This document shows positions 1-8,519 of a stretch of 64,000 nt of DNA, piece after piece (positions within the stretch are counted from its first letter, which is position 1; each line of letters starts with the position of its first letter). Location: NCBI RefSeq assembly GCF_000301075.1, contig NZ_JH932293.1:829708-893707 (forward strand), written 5' to 3'. Under the pieces are notes generated by a model. The model was not told where the DNA came from. It searched no databases and saw nothing but the letters and a program-made list of their open reading frames with translations. The DNA is from Bergeyella zoohelcum ATCC 43767. Lineage in GTDB: Bacteria > Bacteroidota > Bacteroidia > Flavobacteriales > Weeksellaceae. The translations under genes and the position numbers were made by a program.

Positions 1-180
1 GGAGAAAATGTAAGTGTACATTAAGTTCCTGCAGATTGTTTCGGCAAAATGTAAGTGTACATTAAGTTCCCGCAGATTGTTTGGAGAAAATGTAAATGTA
101 CATTAAGTTCCCGCAAGATGATTAGAGCAAAATACCGTTGTATTTTAGTTCCCACAAAATGTTTGAAATAAAATACAATA
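1..180. repeat. 41-bp tandem repeat array (edge of window)
   Basis: Four full units lie at 1-41, 42-82, 83-123 and 124-164, with a degenerate start of a fifth at 165-180. Each unit holds a short inverted repeat followed by AGTTCC. In units 1-3 the arms are AATGTA and TACATT. In unit 4 the arms change together to AAAATAC and GTATTTT, so pairing is kept. The array probably extends beyond the left edge. There are no unique spacers, so it is not CRISPR. The gap from 181 to 305 is A+T-rich and shows nothing else. Confidence 0.85.
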
Positions 181-305
181 AAATTGATTTGTTTTTGGTT
201 TGTTTTTTAGTGTATTGATATTTTATTTATGTTTTTGTTAGTGATTTTTTAATTTTAGTGGTATGGGCTTTTGTAAAGGATGGCACTTAGAATCCCAATG
301 CGGGT

Positions 306-767
306 TTAATGATTAAAGACGAATTTTTTCTTCACGAAATAGTTGAGTACGGCTACTGTACCGATGGCAAAAAATTTACTAAGAATCTCTCCACTGAAAG
401 CCATAAGCCCCAAATCTAATACATTGCCATAGAAAATATGGATATAAAAGACCTGAAAAAGCACGAAACTCATTAAGGTGGAAATGACAGAAATAAAGAT
501 AAAATAAGTGAACTCTCTCCGCTTAGAATGTTTGCCTCTGCTGAAAACGAACCAAATGCTAAAGAAGTAATTAGAGATGATGCCCAGTGAAGTAGAAGCA
601 ATATTACTCAGTGGGTAGTGTACACCCCATATTCCTTTTTCCCACCCGAACCATCGGGTAAGCTGTATTGAAAAAACTTTAAAACTTGCTATTTCTATCA
701 AAGCACTCAGTCCACCTGCGATGATGAAAAGAAAGATTTGTCTATGTTTTATCAGTAAATTTTTCAT
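306..767 (-). CDS. GtrA-like integral membrane protein
   Basis: The 153-residue product has four hydrophobic segments and basic, Lys-rich termini, ending in a KKKFVF stretch. This is the normal size and pattern of the GtrA/DPMS1 family (PF04138). Family members are thought to help move lipid-linked sugars across the inner membrane for cell-surface glycosylation. No partner glycosyltransferase is adjacent, so its substrate cannot be told. It is transcribed leftward from its own -7 box (TACCTTTG at 785-792), 17 bases before the ATG, and is separate from the Smr operon upstream. Family assignment is fairly secure; function is inferred. Confidence 0.8.
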   Translation of the reverse strand: MKNLLIKHRQIFLFIIAGGLSALIEIASFKVFSIQLTRWFGWEKGIWGVHYPLSNIASTSLGIISNYFFSIWFVFSRGKHSKRREFTYFIFISVISTLMSFVLFQVFYIHIFYGNVLDLGLMAFSGEILSKFFAIGTVAVLNYFVKKKFVFNH

Positions 768-784
768 GAGCGGTTTTAGGAGTG

Positions 785-792
785 CAAAGGTA
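785..792 (-). promoter_or_regulatory. -7 box for the GtrA-like gene
   Basis: TACCTTTG on the minus strand matches the Bacteroidota TAnnTTTG box and lies 17 bases upstream of the ATG at 767. Confidence 0.5.
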
Positions 793-838
793 AAGAAAAT
801 GTTTTTTGTAATAATGATAGATATAGGTACAGCTTGGG

Positions 839-1324
839 TTATAAGTACACCACTACACCACCACTTTGGTGATGGAGGATTTCTTTATTATGAAACTCAA
901 GCCCTAGCTCCATGATGAGTACTTCATGTACCATCTGCTGCACGATGCCATCTCCTATGCCGTGGATGATTTCCACTTTACGGAGGCCCTTTTCTCTTGC
1001 TTTTTCTAATCCTAATCGGAGGGCTTCTTTTTGGAGGAACAGGCGTTCAGAGGGGGTCAGGTTTTTCTTTGGAGTCAGGTGGTGGATATGTAAATCAATA
1101 CGATTGGGTGTTTTTTCGTTTTTCTTTTTTTGAGGAGTAGTAGGGATTTGTAGATGAGTATAAAGGTGAGGAGCGGCTACTACCAGTTCATCTAAAGAAA
1201 AATCATAATGAAAACCATGCTCATCTTCTATGGTAGCAATGGATTTTTTCAGGGCAATGATTTTTCCCGAAATGGTATCATGAATCACAGAAACGGTATC
1301 GCCTATGGAAAAATTAGTTTTCAT
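839..1324 (-). CDS. Smr-domain protein (DUF2027-like)
   Basis: The protein has 161 residues. The first ~50 form a small beta-rich KOW/SH3-like segment (SIGDTVSVI...SGKIIAL). The last ~90 are a stand-alone Smr domain with the DLHIHHL opening and the HGIGDG loop typical of the family. Smr domains bind or nick nucleic acid, and in other bacteria some cleave mRNA at collided ribosomes; the role of this short form is not known. It is the last gene of a four-gene leftward operon. Its ATG overlaps the stop of the lipoprotein gene by 4 bases (ATGA), which suggests translational coupling. Confidence 0.8.
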   Translation of the reverse strand: MKTNFSIGDTVSVIHDTISGKIIALKKSIATIEDEHGFHYDFSLDELVVAAPHLYTHLQIPTTPQKKKNEKTPNRIDLHIHHLTPKKNLTPSERLFLQKEALRLGLEKAREKGLRKVEIIHGIGDGIVQQMVHEVLIMELGLEFHNKEILHHQSGGVVVYL

Positions 1325-1797
1325 TTTTCAGTTATTTCATCAGTATATACCAGTTCTGCTTTTCCGTTTTTACATACAATATCAGAGGGCTGTGGTTCTA
1401 AAGCACAATCTGAGGTAAGTCCTGCTAAAATATTATAATGGGCTTCTCTTCGGGTAAAATCTTGAATCATAGGAATGATTTCTTCCTCCACATCTATGTG
1501 GTACGCTAGGTATTCATTAGGTCCACCGCAGGGTTTAGAACCATAGGGGGAAATTCTCCATTCCTCCGCAGAGGTGCAGTATTTATTGGCTGCTAGTGTT
1601 CTGATTTGCTCATCAAGGATTCGGAGTTTTCTTGCCTCTTCTTCCAAAGAACTTTCTTCCACTTTCTTTTTGATGGGCATCAAGCTAATATCTTTGGGAA
1701 GTAAGTCTGCAGGGATATTTTTTTTGCTATGGCAACTGATGGCACAGCATATCCATGCTACGAGGAGGAGTGAGGAAAAGTGGCGTTGGTTTTTCAT
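1321..1797 (-). CDS. Small lipoprotein of unknown function
   Basis: I do not recognise the family. The chosen start (1797) gives a type II signal peptide: basic residues, a hydrophobic stretch, then a lipobox-like AISC followed by HSKK. A longer reading begins nine codons upstream but weakens the signal peptide. The mature part is about 140 residues, with a Lys/Glu-rich helical segment and Cys residues in its second half that could form disulfides (KYCTS, KPCGG, SDCAL, IVCKN). It sits between the PspC-like and Smr genes: 10 bases after the first, 4-base overlap with the second. Confidence 0.6.
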   Translation of the reverse strand: MKNQRHFSSLLLVAWICCAISCHSKKNIPADLLPKDISLMPIKKKVEESSLEEEARKLRILDEQIRTLAANKYCTSAEEWRISPYGSKPCGGPNEYLAYHIDVEEEIIPMIQDFTRREAHYNILAGLTSDCALEPQPSDIVCKNGKAELVYTDEITEK

Positions 1798-1807
1798 TTT
1801 TTTATTT

Positions 1808-2044
1808 CTATAAATCAAAAACATTGGGTCTTCTGGTAATGAAAATATCTTTTACCCAAAGCATGAATACCAGCATGAGGTAAATCAGGAAGAAAATTCC
1901 AGCAGTAGCGAAAGTAGAATAGATGAAAAATACTCTGAGCTTAGAAACGGGAATTCCCAGCCGGGCACCATATCGTGTCAATGCACCAAACCATTCTCTT
2001 TCTACTCTATGTCTTATTTCGGTGATGAATTTCGGTTCTTTCAT
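1808..2044 (-). CDS. PspC-domain membrane protein
   Basis: The 78-residue protein has an amphipathic N-terminus and the PspC-like core (GARLGIPVSKLRVFFIYS), followed by a hydrophobic hairpin near residues 40-65. PspC domains are small envelope-stress membrane modules. In Flavobacteriia, short PspC proteins often lie next to a DUF2851 gene, as here. Its ATG overlaps the DUF2851 stop by 4 bases. No other psp genes are near, so a phage-shock role is not supported by context. Confidence 0.7.
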   Translation of the reverse strand: MKEPKFITEIRHRVEREWFGALTRYGARLGIPVSKLRVFFIYSTFATAGIFFLIYLMLVFMLWVKDIFITRRPNVFDL

Positions 2045-3303
2045 ATTTTTAAAATTTGGTAACCTATGCTACAGTCTAAACATTTTTTTGGGGTACAATA
2101 ATTTTTATGCAAATATAAGAATGCTTGGCTATCTATTGCAGAATTCATAGGAATGCCTAACGAAGAAAATAGGTGGGTCACGGAGTTTTTTTCTGCTCCT
2201 ATCTGGACATAATCTTCTAAAATACTTTCCACGGCATCTTCTTTTAGATTTTTCAGATAGGTGTATTTCACGGGCAGAATGGCATTGAGCAAAAGTAAAT
2301 CTATGAAGTCCGAGGTTAATTTTTTAGGCGAAGTTTTTTCCGTAGGCTTCCCGAAGTTATAATGGTTATCCCAATAGGAGGAGGCCTGTATGTCTGAAAA
2401 AAGAGTTTTGATATCGCTTATTTTTTTCGTCTCTATGAGGGTGGTGAAAAGCGATGGATGCTGATGGAGCAACTGAGCGAACTGTGCCAGCCGTAGGGTG
2501 GGGAAATTAGGGGGTCTGAGTCTAAGGAATTTCGGTGCTATGGTGATGGCAGGCAGCTGGTATTTATTGACCAAAAATTCATATTCTCTCTTCCATCTTT
2601 GCATCGCATCGTCATACGCTTCGGCGAGCCAGCCTGCTGTTCCGTAGAAGAGGGCTTCTATTTGTTCTAAGCGGTGATGCACTTTTCTAATCACGGAAAA
2701 AGGAAGCTGTGCAAAGAGTTGCTGGAAAATGGGTGCATTAATTTTGAGCCCAAAAGCATAAGCGAGTGCCTGAAAAAGTGTGGCTTCATAGTCATTTTTT
2801 TGTTGGGCTAATATTTCTTGGATGAAGCTGGATTTTTCGTCTAATTTTTTGAGTAGAAATTCCTCGGCGAACTGAAAAGGAATTTCGTGATGAGGGAGCA
2901 GTCTTTCGCAGGGAATAAACTGGGCATCGGAGTTGAGGTGCTGGTATTTCTGTATGGTTTCTGGAGAGATATAATTTTTGAGTTCCAGTGTAGGGATTCC
3001 CTTTTCCTCTAGTTCTGGAATGGCTACGTCATGGAGGTACACCACATGAAGGATGATATTATCATAGGCAGTATTTTGGGTATGCTGATGAAAAATCCAG
3101 TCGGACGAACGGAGGTGGAGCTCTATATTACCAAAAAGCTGGAGTTGCTCTATCCTTATTTTTCCTTCCAGAAAATCAGGTCCTGCATGATGGTTCCACG
3201 CCCCGAAATTCAATATTTCAATAGGATTCCCTTTCACATCTTTTAAATCATGCAGTGTGAAGAGTTTGTAATTCCAGAGGTATTGCAGGAGTTTTTCATT
3301 CAT
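2041..3303 (-). CDS. DUF2851 family protein
   Basis: The 420-residue soluble protein has the conserved N-terminal block of this Bacteroidota family (EKLLQYLWNYKLF, then WNHHAGPDFLEGKIRI and NIELHLRSSDW). The C-terminus has a Cys/His cluster (HKNYCTPKKCLDCSIG) that could bind zinc or another metal. The WNHHAGPDF and ELH motifs suggest a metal-dependent, nuclease-like fold, but this is inference; the family has no settled function that I know of. It is the first gene of the operon with PspC, the lipoprotein and Smr. A weak -7-like box (TACCTTTA) stops 5 bases before the ATG. Confidence 0.8.
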   Translation of the reverse strand: MNEKLLQYLWNYKLFTLHDLKDVKGNPIEILNFGAWNHHAGPDFLEGKIRIEQLQLFGNIELHLRSSDWIFHQHTQNTAYDNIILHVVYLHDVAIPELEEKGIPTLELKNYISPETIQKYQHLNSDAQFIPCERLLPHHEIPFQFAEEFLLKKLDEKSSFIQEILAQQKNDYEATLFQALAYAFGLKINAPIFQQLFAQLPFSVIRKVHHRLEQIEALFYGTAGWLAEAYDDAMQRWKREYEFLVNKYQLPAITIAPKFLRLRPPNFPTLRLAQFAQLLHQHPSLFTTLIETKKISDIKTLFSDIQASSYWDNHYNFGKPTEKTSPKKLTSDFIDLLLLNAILPVKYTYLKNLKEDAVESILEDYVQIGAEKNSVTHLFSSLGIPMNSAIDSQAFLYLHKNYCTPKKCLDCSIGYQILKI

Positions 3304-3336
3304 GCAGATAAAGGTAATGAAAATATTTTTACTCTT

Positions 3337-3420
3337 GTTTTTTAGCAGTAGGCTTTTAGCGAATGGTAGATAGCTTTTAGCTATTGGTATTTAGCCTCTC
3401 ACTTCTCACTTCTGATTTCT
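3337..3420. repeat. Modular intergenic repeat, overlapping the 3' end of bshA
   Basis: Short words shared with other gaps occur here. GCAGTAGGCTTTTAGCGAAT (3345-3364) recurs exactly at 45278-45297. GAATGGTAGATAGCTTTTA (3361-3379) recurs as its reverse complement, with one change, at 17625-17643. The words TCTCACTTCTCACTTCTGATTTCT run into the stop region of bshA, so the last codons of bshA are made from the repeat. Confidence 0.7.
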
Positions 3421-4545
3421 AAAATCTGCTATCGTCTGCTGGTACATCTGTTCGTAAATGGGAATGATGTTCTCTATATCAAAATCTTTCGCTCTTTTTA
3501 GGCTATTGGCTTTCATGGTGCAGAGGAGATTTTCATCACTGAGGATTTTCAGAGCATAGTTGCTCATAGCGTCCACATTTCCTACTTCGGCAAGATAGCC
3601 GGTTTCTCCTTGGAGGTTTACTTCGGGGATCCCCCCAGCATTAGAGCTGATAACGGGGATGCCTGCTGCCATGGCCTCTAAAGCCGCCAAACCGAAACTT
3701 TCTTGCTCTGAAGGAAGTAAAAATACATCGGAAAGCTGAAGGATTCGGTACAAATCATTTACTTTCCCCAGCAGCCTGATTTTATCAATCAAATCAGGGT
3801 TTTTCTCTAAAAATTGATTGATGATTTCCATGTCTGGTCCTTCGCCAATGATGATGAGTTTAGAGGCTATTTTTTGATGCACTGTTTTAAAAATTTGCAG
3901 TACATCTTGTATTCTTTTTACAGGACGAAGATTGGACACATGGATGAGAATTTTCTCATCGGGGGTAGCGAATTGAGACCTTTGGCAGGTGGTAGGGGCT
4001 ACAAATTCTGAGCTATCAATGAAATTAGAAATGACTTGTATTTCTTTTTTAATATTGAAAAATTTGAGTGTGTCTCTTTTAAGGCTTTCAGAAACGGAAG
4101 TAATGGTATCAGATTGGTTAATGGAAAATTCTACAGCGTGTTTATAGCTAGGGTGTTGCCCTACTAGTGTGATATCAGTGCCATGAAGTGTAGTTACCAG
4201 CGGAATATCTTTTCCCTCTTCTTTGAGCATTTGCTTAGCAGTAAAAGCAGCATACGCGTACGGAACGGCATAGTGAGCATGGAGTAAATCTAACTTATAG
4301 AGCGTTACCACCCGATAAATCATGGAACTTAGAGCAATGTCAAACGGCTGGTCTTCAAACAAAGGATAGGGCTGTACATTTACTTTGTGAAAGAAAATAT
4401 TAGGATTGGTAATGTCTAATCTTGCAGGTAAATTTGCGGAAATAAAATGCACTTCATAGCCTTTTTTTGCTAAAGACATTCCCAGTTCTGTGGCTACTAT
4501 GCCACTTCCTCCATAAGTGGGATAACATAAGATTCCTATTTTCAT
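3406..4545 (-). CDS. bshA: N-acetyl-alpha-D-glucosaminyl L-malate synthase BshA
   Basis: This GT4 glycosyltransferase makes GlcNAc-malate from UDP-GlcNAc and L-malate, the first step of bacillithiol synthesis. The N-terminus MKIGILCYPTYGGSGIVATE is diagnostic. LHAHYAVPYAYAA follows, and the donor-binding ESFGLAALEAMAAGIPV with GGIPE lies near residues 285-310. Length (379) is normal. The ATG overlaps the stop of the upstream GH3 gene by 4 bases, so the two are probably translated together. bshB and bshC are not in the window. The extreme C-terminus (FRNQK) is encoded by intergenic-repeat sequence. Confidence 0.95.
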   Translation of the reverse strand: MKIGILCYPTYGGSGIVATELGMSLAKKGYEVHFISANLPARLDITNPNIFFHKVNVQPYPLFEDQPFDIALSSMIYRVVTLYKLDLLHAHYAVPYAYAAFTAKQMLKEEGKDIPLVTTLHGTDITLVGQHPSYKHAVEFSINQSDTITSVSESLKRDTLKFFNIKKEIQVISNFIDSSEFVAPTTCQRSQFATPDEKILIHVSNLRPVKRIQDVLQIFKTVHQKIASKLIIIGEGPDMEIINQFLEKNPDLIDKIRLLGKVNDLYRILQLSDVFLLPSEQESFGLAALEAMAAGIPVISSNAGGIPEVNLQGETGYLAEVGNVDAMSNYALKILSDENLLCTMKANSLKRAKDFDIENIIPIYEQMYQQTIADFRNQK

Positions 4546-6248
4546 TTTGTTTTGTTTTTAGTGATGCCACTACCTGCAGGTAGGGTGTGGTTTACCGTTA
4601 CGGGGAGTCTTCCGTTAATAGATTTTTTACCTAATAGCCCCTGTACTGAAGCGATGACAGCATCATCATTATTCTCATAAGCTACTACTACTGTGGAAAT
4701 GTTTTTAATTTCTACATCTGCAAGTGCATAGGGGCTTCCGAAGATATGGAGCAGTAGGAGATGTTTTTCGGCAATTTTCTGAATTAATGTTTTGTTTTGT
4801 TTAGAAATCGTATAGGGTTTGTAGGCGGTACTATTATCTTTATGAATACCGATAATCACTTTTGCTGATTGGGGTAGAAGCGGAATGTCTTTAGGTTCAA
4901 TGGTTTTTAGCGTGATGCCTAGTTGTAATAACTCAGGATATAACCCTAAAGGAGCTTCTTCTAAAGGGAGATAGTAGTAGGTGTCTTCTTTTTTCAGCGG
5001 AAGTAAGTTTTTATCGTCTTTAAGGAGTGTTACTGCTTCGCTGTATGCATTTTGTATTATTTGTTTATGTTTTTCTGTTTTTAAATCCCAATGGATGTTT
5101 TGTGGGTTTATTGTTTCGGGATGTTGGGATAATCCGAGGAAATATTTGGTTTTTAATATTTTTTTTACACTTTCTTCTACGCGTTGGGCAGGGATTTCGC
5201 CTCGGTCTATTGCTTTTTGAATTTCGGCTTTACCTTTGGCTACATCTTGGGAAAAGAGCATGATGTCATTTCCTGCTTTAAAGGCCAATGCATCTACCAC
5301 TCCAGGAGGGTAAGTATCTGCTACGGCGTTCATATTAAGAGCATCAGTGATGATGAGTCCTTGGTATCTCATTTGCTTTTTGAGCAATTCTGTTACCACG
5401 CTGTAAGAAAGAGAGGCGGGAATATTTTTGCCTTTTTCTAATGTGGGTACATAGACATGGGCTACCATTACTCCACCTATTCCTTTATCAATGAGATTTT
5501 GAAACGGAGCCAATTCTACAGCTTGTAATCGGTCAAGGGAATGGTGGACTACGGGAAGTGTGAGGTGGGAGTCTGTGCTGGTATCACCATGCCCAGGAAA
5601 ATGTTTGATAGCGGCAAGAATATTTTGGTCTTGAAGTCCCATGGTATAGGCATAGGCCGACTGGGTAACATTTTCTACCGTAGAACCAAAACTTCTATTT
5701 CCGATGATGGGGTTTTTAGGATTGGTGTTTACATCTACTACAGGAGCAAAGTTCCAATTGACGCCTATTCTTTTGGCATCTTGGGCTATTTTCTTCGCAT
5801 TTTCATAGATGGTTTGCTTATTTTGTATCGCTCCCAGCGTGATTGCCCAAGGGAATTTATGGGCAATAGGGATTCTTTGGTACAGTCCCCACTCTGCATC
5901 CATGCCGATGAGGAGAGGAATTTTAGATTTTGCATGAAGTTCATTGACCAAAGAGATTTCTTTAGATGCGTCATCTTGCATTAAAATCAGCCCACCAATT
6001 TGTTCTTTTTCTACTATATTTCTTACATTTTGGATGAAAGCATCACCCTTATTGGTGTAAAGTGCAATGATGAACAGCTGCCCCAGTCGTTCATCTTGAG
6101 ACATGTTTTGGTAGGTTTTCTCTACCCAATGATTTGCTTTAATCCGCTGTTCTTCCGTTATGTTTTTCGGTACAAATTGTCCCCATACTACCTGATGATT
6201 ACTTATCAACAGAAGTAAAAGGATATTCCCTAATAGTTTTTTTATCAT
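4542..6248 (-). CDS. Glycoside hydrolase family 3, secreted NagZ-like beta-N-acetylhexosaminidase
   Basis: From the chosen start (6248) the product begins with a signal peptide ending VVWGQ. The GH3 domain carries the NagZ-type motif KHFPGHGDTSTDSH, whose Asp-His pair acts as acid/base in beta-N-acetylglucosaminidases, and ITDALNMNAV, which holds the nucleophile Asp. A C-terminal domain of about 170 residues follows. Likely substrates are peptidoglycan or chitin-like GlcNAc glycosides in the periplasm. An in-frame extension to 6326 has no signal-peptide logic and lies upstream of the -7 box, so it was rejected. The stop overlaps the bshA ATG. Confidence 0.88.
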   Translation of the reverse strand: MIKKLLGNILLLLLISNHQVVWGQFVPKNITEEQRIKANHWVEKTYQNMSQDERLGQLFIIALYTNKGDAFIQNVRNIVEKEQIGGLILMQDDASKEISLVNELHAKSKIPLLIGMDAEWGLYQRIPIAHKFPWAITLGAIQNKQTIYENAKKIAQDAKRIGVNWNFAPVVDVNTNPKNPIIGNRSFGSTVENVTQSAYAYTMGLQDQNILAAIKHFPGHGDTSTDSHLTLPVVHHSLDRLQAVELAPFQNLIDKGIGGVMVAHVYVPTLEKGKNIPASLSYSVVTELLKKQMRYQGLIITDALNMNAVADTYPPGVVDALAFKAGNDIMLFSQDVAKGKAEIQKAIDRGEIPAQRVEESVKKILKTKYFLGLSQHPETINPQNIHWDLKTEKHKQIIQNAYSEAVTLLKDDKNLLPLKKEDTYYYLPLEEAPLGLYPELLQLGITLKTIEPKDIPLLPQSAKVIIGIHKDNSTAYKPYTISKQNKTLIQKIAEKHLLLLHIFGSPYALADVEIKNISTVVVAYENNDDAVIASVQGLLGKKSINGRLPVTVNHTLPAGSGITKNKTK

Positions 6249-6253
6249 AGAAA

Positions 6254-6261
6254 CAAATGTA
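6254..6261 (-). promoter_or_regulatory. -7 box for GH3-bshA; predicted leaderless transcript
   Basis: TACATTTG on the minus strand ends 5 bases before the ATG at 6248, placing the expected start of transcription at or next to the start codon. Confidence 0.55.
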
Positions 6262-6391
6262 CGATATTTTTTTATAGGGAAAAGATGATTTATAGAATGA
6301 AGACAGTAAAAGCAGGAATAATGCACTCATCTGCCCATTTATTTGAATTGTTTTTTATTCTGAAAAAAGACAAGGTAGTGGTAAATTAAGC

Positions 6392-6443
6392 TTAAAACCA
6401 CATAGAGTTATAGAATGAAATCCATATCCCTATGTGGTTTTAA
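6392..6443. repeat. Dispersed palindromic element, copy 1
   Basis: Perfect 14-base arms, TTAAAACCACATAG (6392-6405) and CTATGTGGTTTTAA (6430-6443), flank a 24-base centre. A second copy with closely matching arms lies near 51692-51740. Both copies are downstream of a leftward gene, so they may end or stabilise transcripts. The rest of the 6249-6498 gap shows nothing else. Confidence 0.7.
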
Positions 6444-6498
6444 TGGTGATAGCTCTGAAAACATTAGTGTAGAAACACTAACGGATTTATCAGGTAAA

Positions 6499-7734
6499 TT
6501 ATATTCCTATTTCTACTTGTATTCTTGCGTACCAATCGTTGGTTTTTTTACCATTGAGGTAGAAAGATTCATCTTTGGTCACTTCTAGTTGAGCTTTGAA
6601 AGCATGCTCCCAAATGTATTTGGTAACTCCTATGGAGTATTGGTTTTTCTTAGGGACAAGGTTCTCTATCTGTTTGTAAGGGTTTTGTTGTGAAAATCTT
6701 CCGATAATTTCCCAGTTGGAAGGAAAGACATAACTAAGTTGGGTATCAAAACCACGACCCACCTGTACAAAAGATTTTTTTGCCACATCTGCCACAGGGT
6801 TATTGGCATTTCTTTGCATATAGGATACCATGGCAGCCCATCCGTTGTACTTCATGAGCCCATCTACCAATACGGATTGTAAGTTTCGTGTTTGATTATT
6901 TTCTAATGTTTTCCCATTTTGTCCTTGAGTTTTGGTGGCATTATGGTTATAATGATAGGTGGCTCCGAAATAAAGTTTTGGTGTTTCTTCTCTCAGTATA
7001 TCTCCCTCAAAATATTCTCCTCCTTTTTTAAATTTTCCCAATGGAAGAATTTCTAAACGAGCGGTATATGCTAGTCCATTATTAACTCCTACAAAATCTC
7101 TTCCCTCTCCCATGGTTACAGCTGTTTTTAGATTGTATGAGAATTTATCAGTGGACTGTTTAAGGTAGTGAGCTTGGAAACCAAAATCCCTGTCAATATT
7201 AAATGTAGCGTTGTTAATAGAGCGGTCTGTCAGCTGAAGTGCTCCGGAAGAATTGATTCTTTGGCGGTTTCCTGGTAATTTGGTTTGCCCTAGGCTGAAT
7301 AACCATTTTTTATTCGGTTTATAGAAAACTACAGCATCACGGATAATGTGGTTCCCGTTCACATCTTTAGGAGCAAAGGATAGCTGTATGGCATAGCCAA
7401 ACTTTGGATTTCCTACGAAACCATCAAACCTTAAACGCAAACGGCGGATATAGCCTTCGTAACCGATTTTTTCATCTTCATCATTATCGATGACACTAAA
7501 ACGATTTTGCATTCTAAAACGAATATTAAACTGGTAAAGACTATCGGGCGAGGTAATTCCTACACCTTTACCAAAACTGTAATAGGGCAAAGCGTCTAAA
7601 TGAAGTTCTTTAAGTTTTTCTTTAGATACCAAGACTTTCGTGTCTTTTTCGATTAGGGAATCTTTCTTTGTTTCTTGGGCAAAACTCCAGAGGCTTCCCC
7701 AAAAAATCAAGCTCAATGTGAAAATTTTATTCAT
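6499..7734 (-). CDS. Outer membrane porin, OprO/OprP (phosphate-selective) family
   Basis: The 411-residue protein has a signal peptide ending SFAQ. A beta-barrel with alternating aromatic/polar strands follows and ends at ARIQVEIGI, whose alternating pattern is typical of a last strand. Barrel motifs such as GYIRRLRLRFDG, FGYAIQLSFAP and KKWLFSLGQTKLPGNRQRI match the porin O/P family (PF07396). Family members form anion channels, but phosphate preference cannot be assumed from sequence in Bacteroidota. It stands alone between gaps. No clear -7 box was found upstream. Confidence 0.82.
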   Translation of the reverse strand: MNKIFTLSLIFWGSLWSFAQETKKDSLIEKDTKVLVSKEKLKELHLDALPYYSFGKGVGITSPDSLYQFNIRFRMQNRFSVIDNDEDEKIGYEGYIRRLRLRFDGFVGNPKFGYAIQLSFAPKDVNGNHIIRDAVVFYKPNKKWLFSLGQTKLPGNRQRINSSGALQLTDRSINNATFNIDRDFGFQAHYLKQSTDKFSYNLKTAVTMGEGRDFVGVNNGLAYTARLEILPLGKFKKGGEYFEGDILREETPKLYFGATYHYNHNATKTQGQNGKTLENNQTRNLQSVLVDGLMKYNGWAAMVSYMQRNANNPVADVAKKSFVQVGRGFDTQLSYVFPSNWEIIGRFSQQNPYKQIENLVPKKNQYSIGVTKYIWEHAFKAQLEVTKDESFYLNGKKTNDWYARIQVEIGI

Positions 7735-7879
7735 ATTACTTCTCTCTTTAGACTGCGAATTTAATACCTTTTATATTAACCTAATGTTAATAATTTTGTG
7801 TTTTTCTAAAAATAAATATTTGGAGGTTAAAAATATTTTTCTAAATTTACTACCCAATTCTAAAATTATTTTCTTTGGT

Positions 7880-8191
7880 ATGAAAAATAAAATCTTAAAA
7901 ATGAGTGTTATACCTCTGTTTTATTTAATTATAGGGGGTGTGTTTTGGGGAAATCATGATATTATGATGGTGGTATTTTCATCTTTCATCGCTTTTGCAT
8001 ACCACTACCTTATTGATAGTGAGAAAAGTATGAAACAAAATTTTGTAGAGATAAGTGGAGGGATTACAGCAATTTTTATCATTGCACTTTTTGTAAAAGA
8101 TGCAGATAGGATATTAGCGGTACAATATATCTCAATTATTGTTACCTTGTTTTTAGCATTCTTCTTTTTGAAAAAGCGGTATGTTATGTAG
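7880..8191 (+). CDS. Small membrane protein of unknown function
   Basis: The likely start is the ATG at 7880 (MKNKILKMSV), giving 103 residues with four hydrophobic stretches and a basic C-terminus (FFLKKRYVM). An in-frame upstream extension overlaps the divergent porin start and reads through non-coding-looking sequence, so it was rejected. I do not recognise a family. It is monocistronic, closed by a good terminator at 8203-8229. Confidence 0.65.
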   Translation: MKNKILKMSVIPLFYLIIGGVFWGNHDIMMVVFSSFIAFAYHYLIDSEKSMKQNFVEISGGITAIFIIALFVKDADRILAVQYISIIVTLFLAFFFLKKRYVM

Positions 8192-8202
8192 ATAGAATGG
8201 TG

Positions 8203-8229
8203 AGCCACTCTTAAAAGAGTGGCTTTTTT
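8203..8229 (+). terminator. Rho-independent terminator
   Basis: AGCCACTCT (8203-8211) pairs with AGAGTGGCT (8216-8224), followed by a run of T. Confidence 0.85.
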
Positions 8230-8280
8230 GGTGGAATAATTGATTCAAACGCATAAAATTTTAATTCCCAAACTCTTGTA

Positions 8281-8318
8281 AGGTCATTGGCTATCAGCTA
8301 ATGGCTGTTTGCTTTCAT
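8281..8318. repeat. Modular intergenic repeat
   Basis: GGTCATTGGCTATCAGCTAATGGCTGTTTGC resembles the GCTAATCGCTAACGGTCATTTGCTAA words at 17651-17680 and the TAGC-rich words at 3337-3400. The rest of the 8230-8519 gap holds only the trigger factor promoter. Confidence 0.5.
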
Positions 8319-8470
8319 TGAAAAAGGATATTTTCTTAAAAAAAACATTTTATTTCTCTTTCTTTAAATTGCACACAATCGTATAGAGCGGTTAATTAAC
8401 AACCGATAAGGATTCATGCGTTTAGCCCAATATTTTCTAACATAAAAAACTACAATATGAAAAAAAATTG

Positions 8471-8478
8471 TATTTTTG
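8471..8478 (+). promoter_or_regulatory. -7 box for tig
   Basis: TATTTTTG matches TAnnTTTG. It lies about 40 bases before the trigger factor ATG. Confidence 0.5.
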
Positions 8479-8519
8479 CTCGTTAATAAAATGATATTGA
8501 TATAAAATAATTTCAAATA

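Noticed and set aside
1-180. 41-bp repeats as a CRISPR array
   Set aside because: Units are directly adjacent with no unique spacers, and no cas gene is near.
6249-6326. N-terminal extension of the GH3 protein
   Set aside because: It spans the -7 box; the start at 6248 gives a proper signal peptide.
7640-7879. Extension of the small membrane protein back to 7640
   Set aside because: It would overlap the divergent porin start and the intergenic region; the ATG at 7880 is better.
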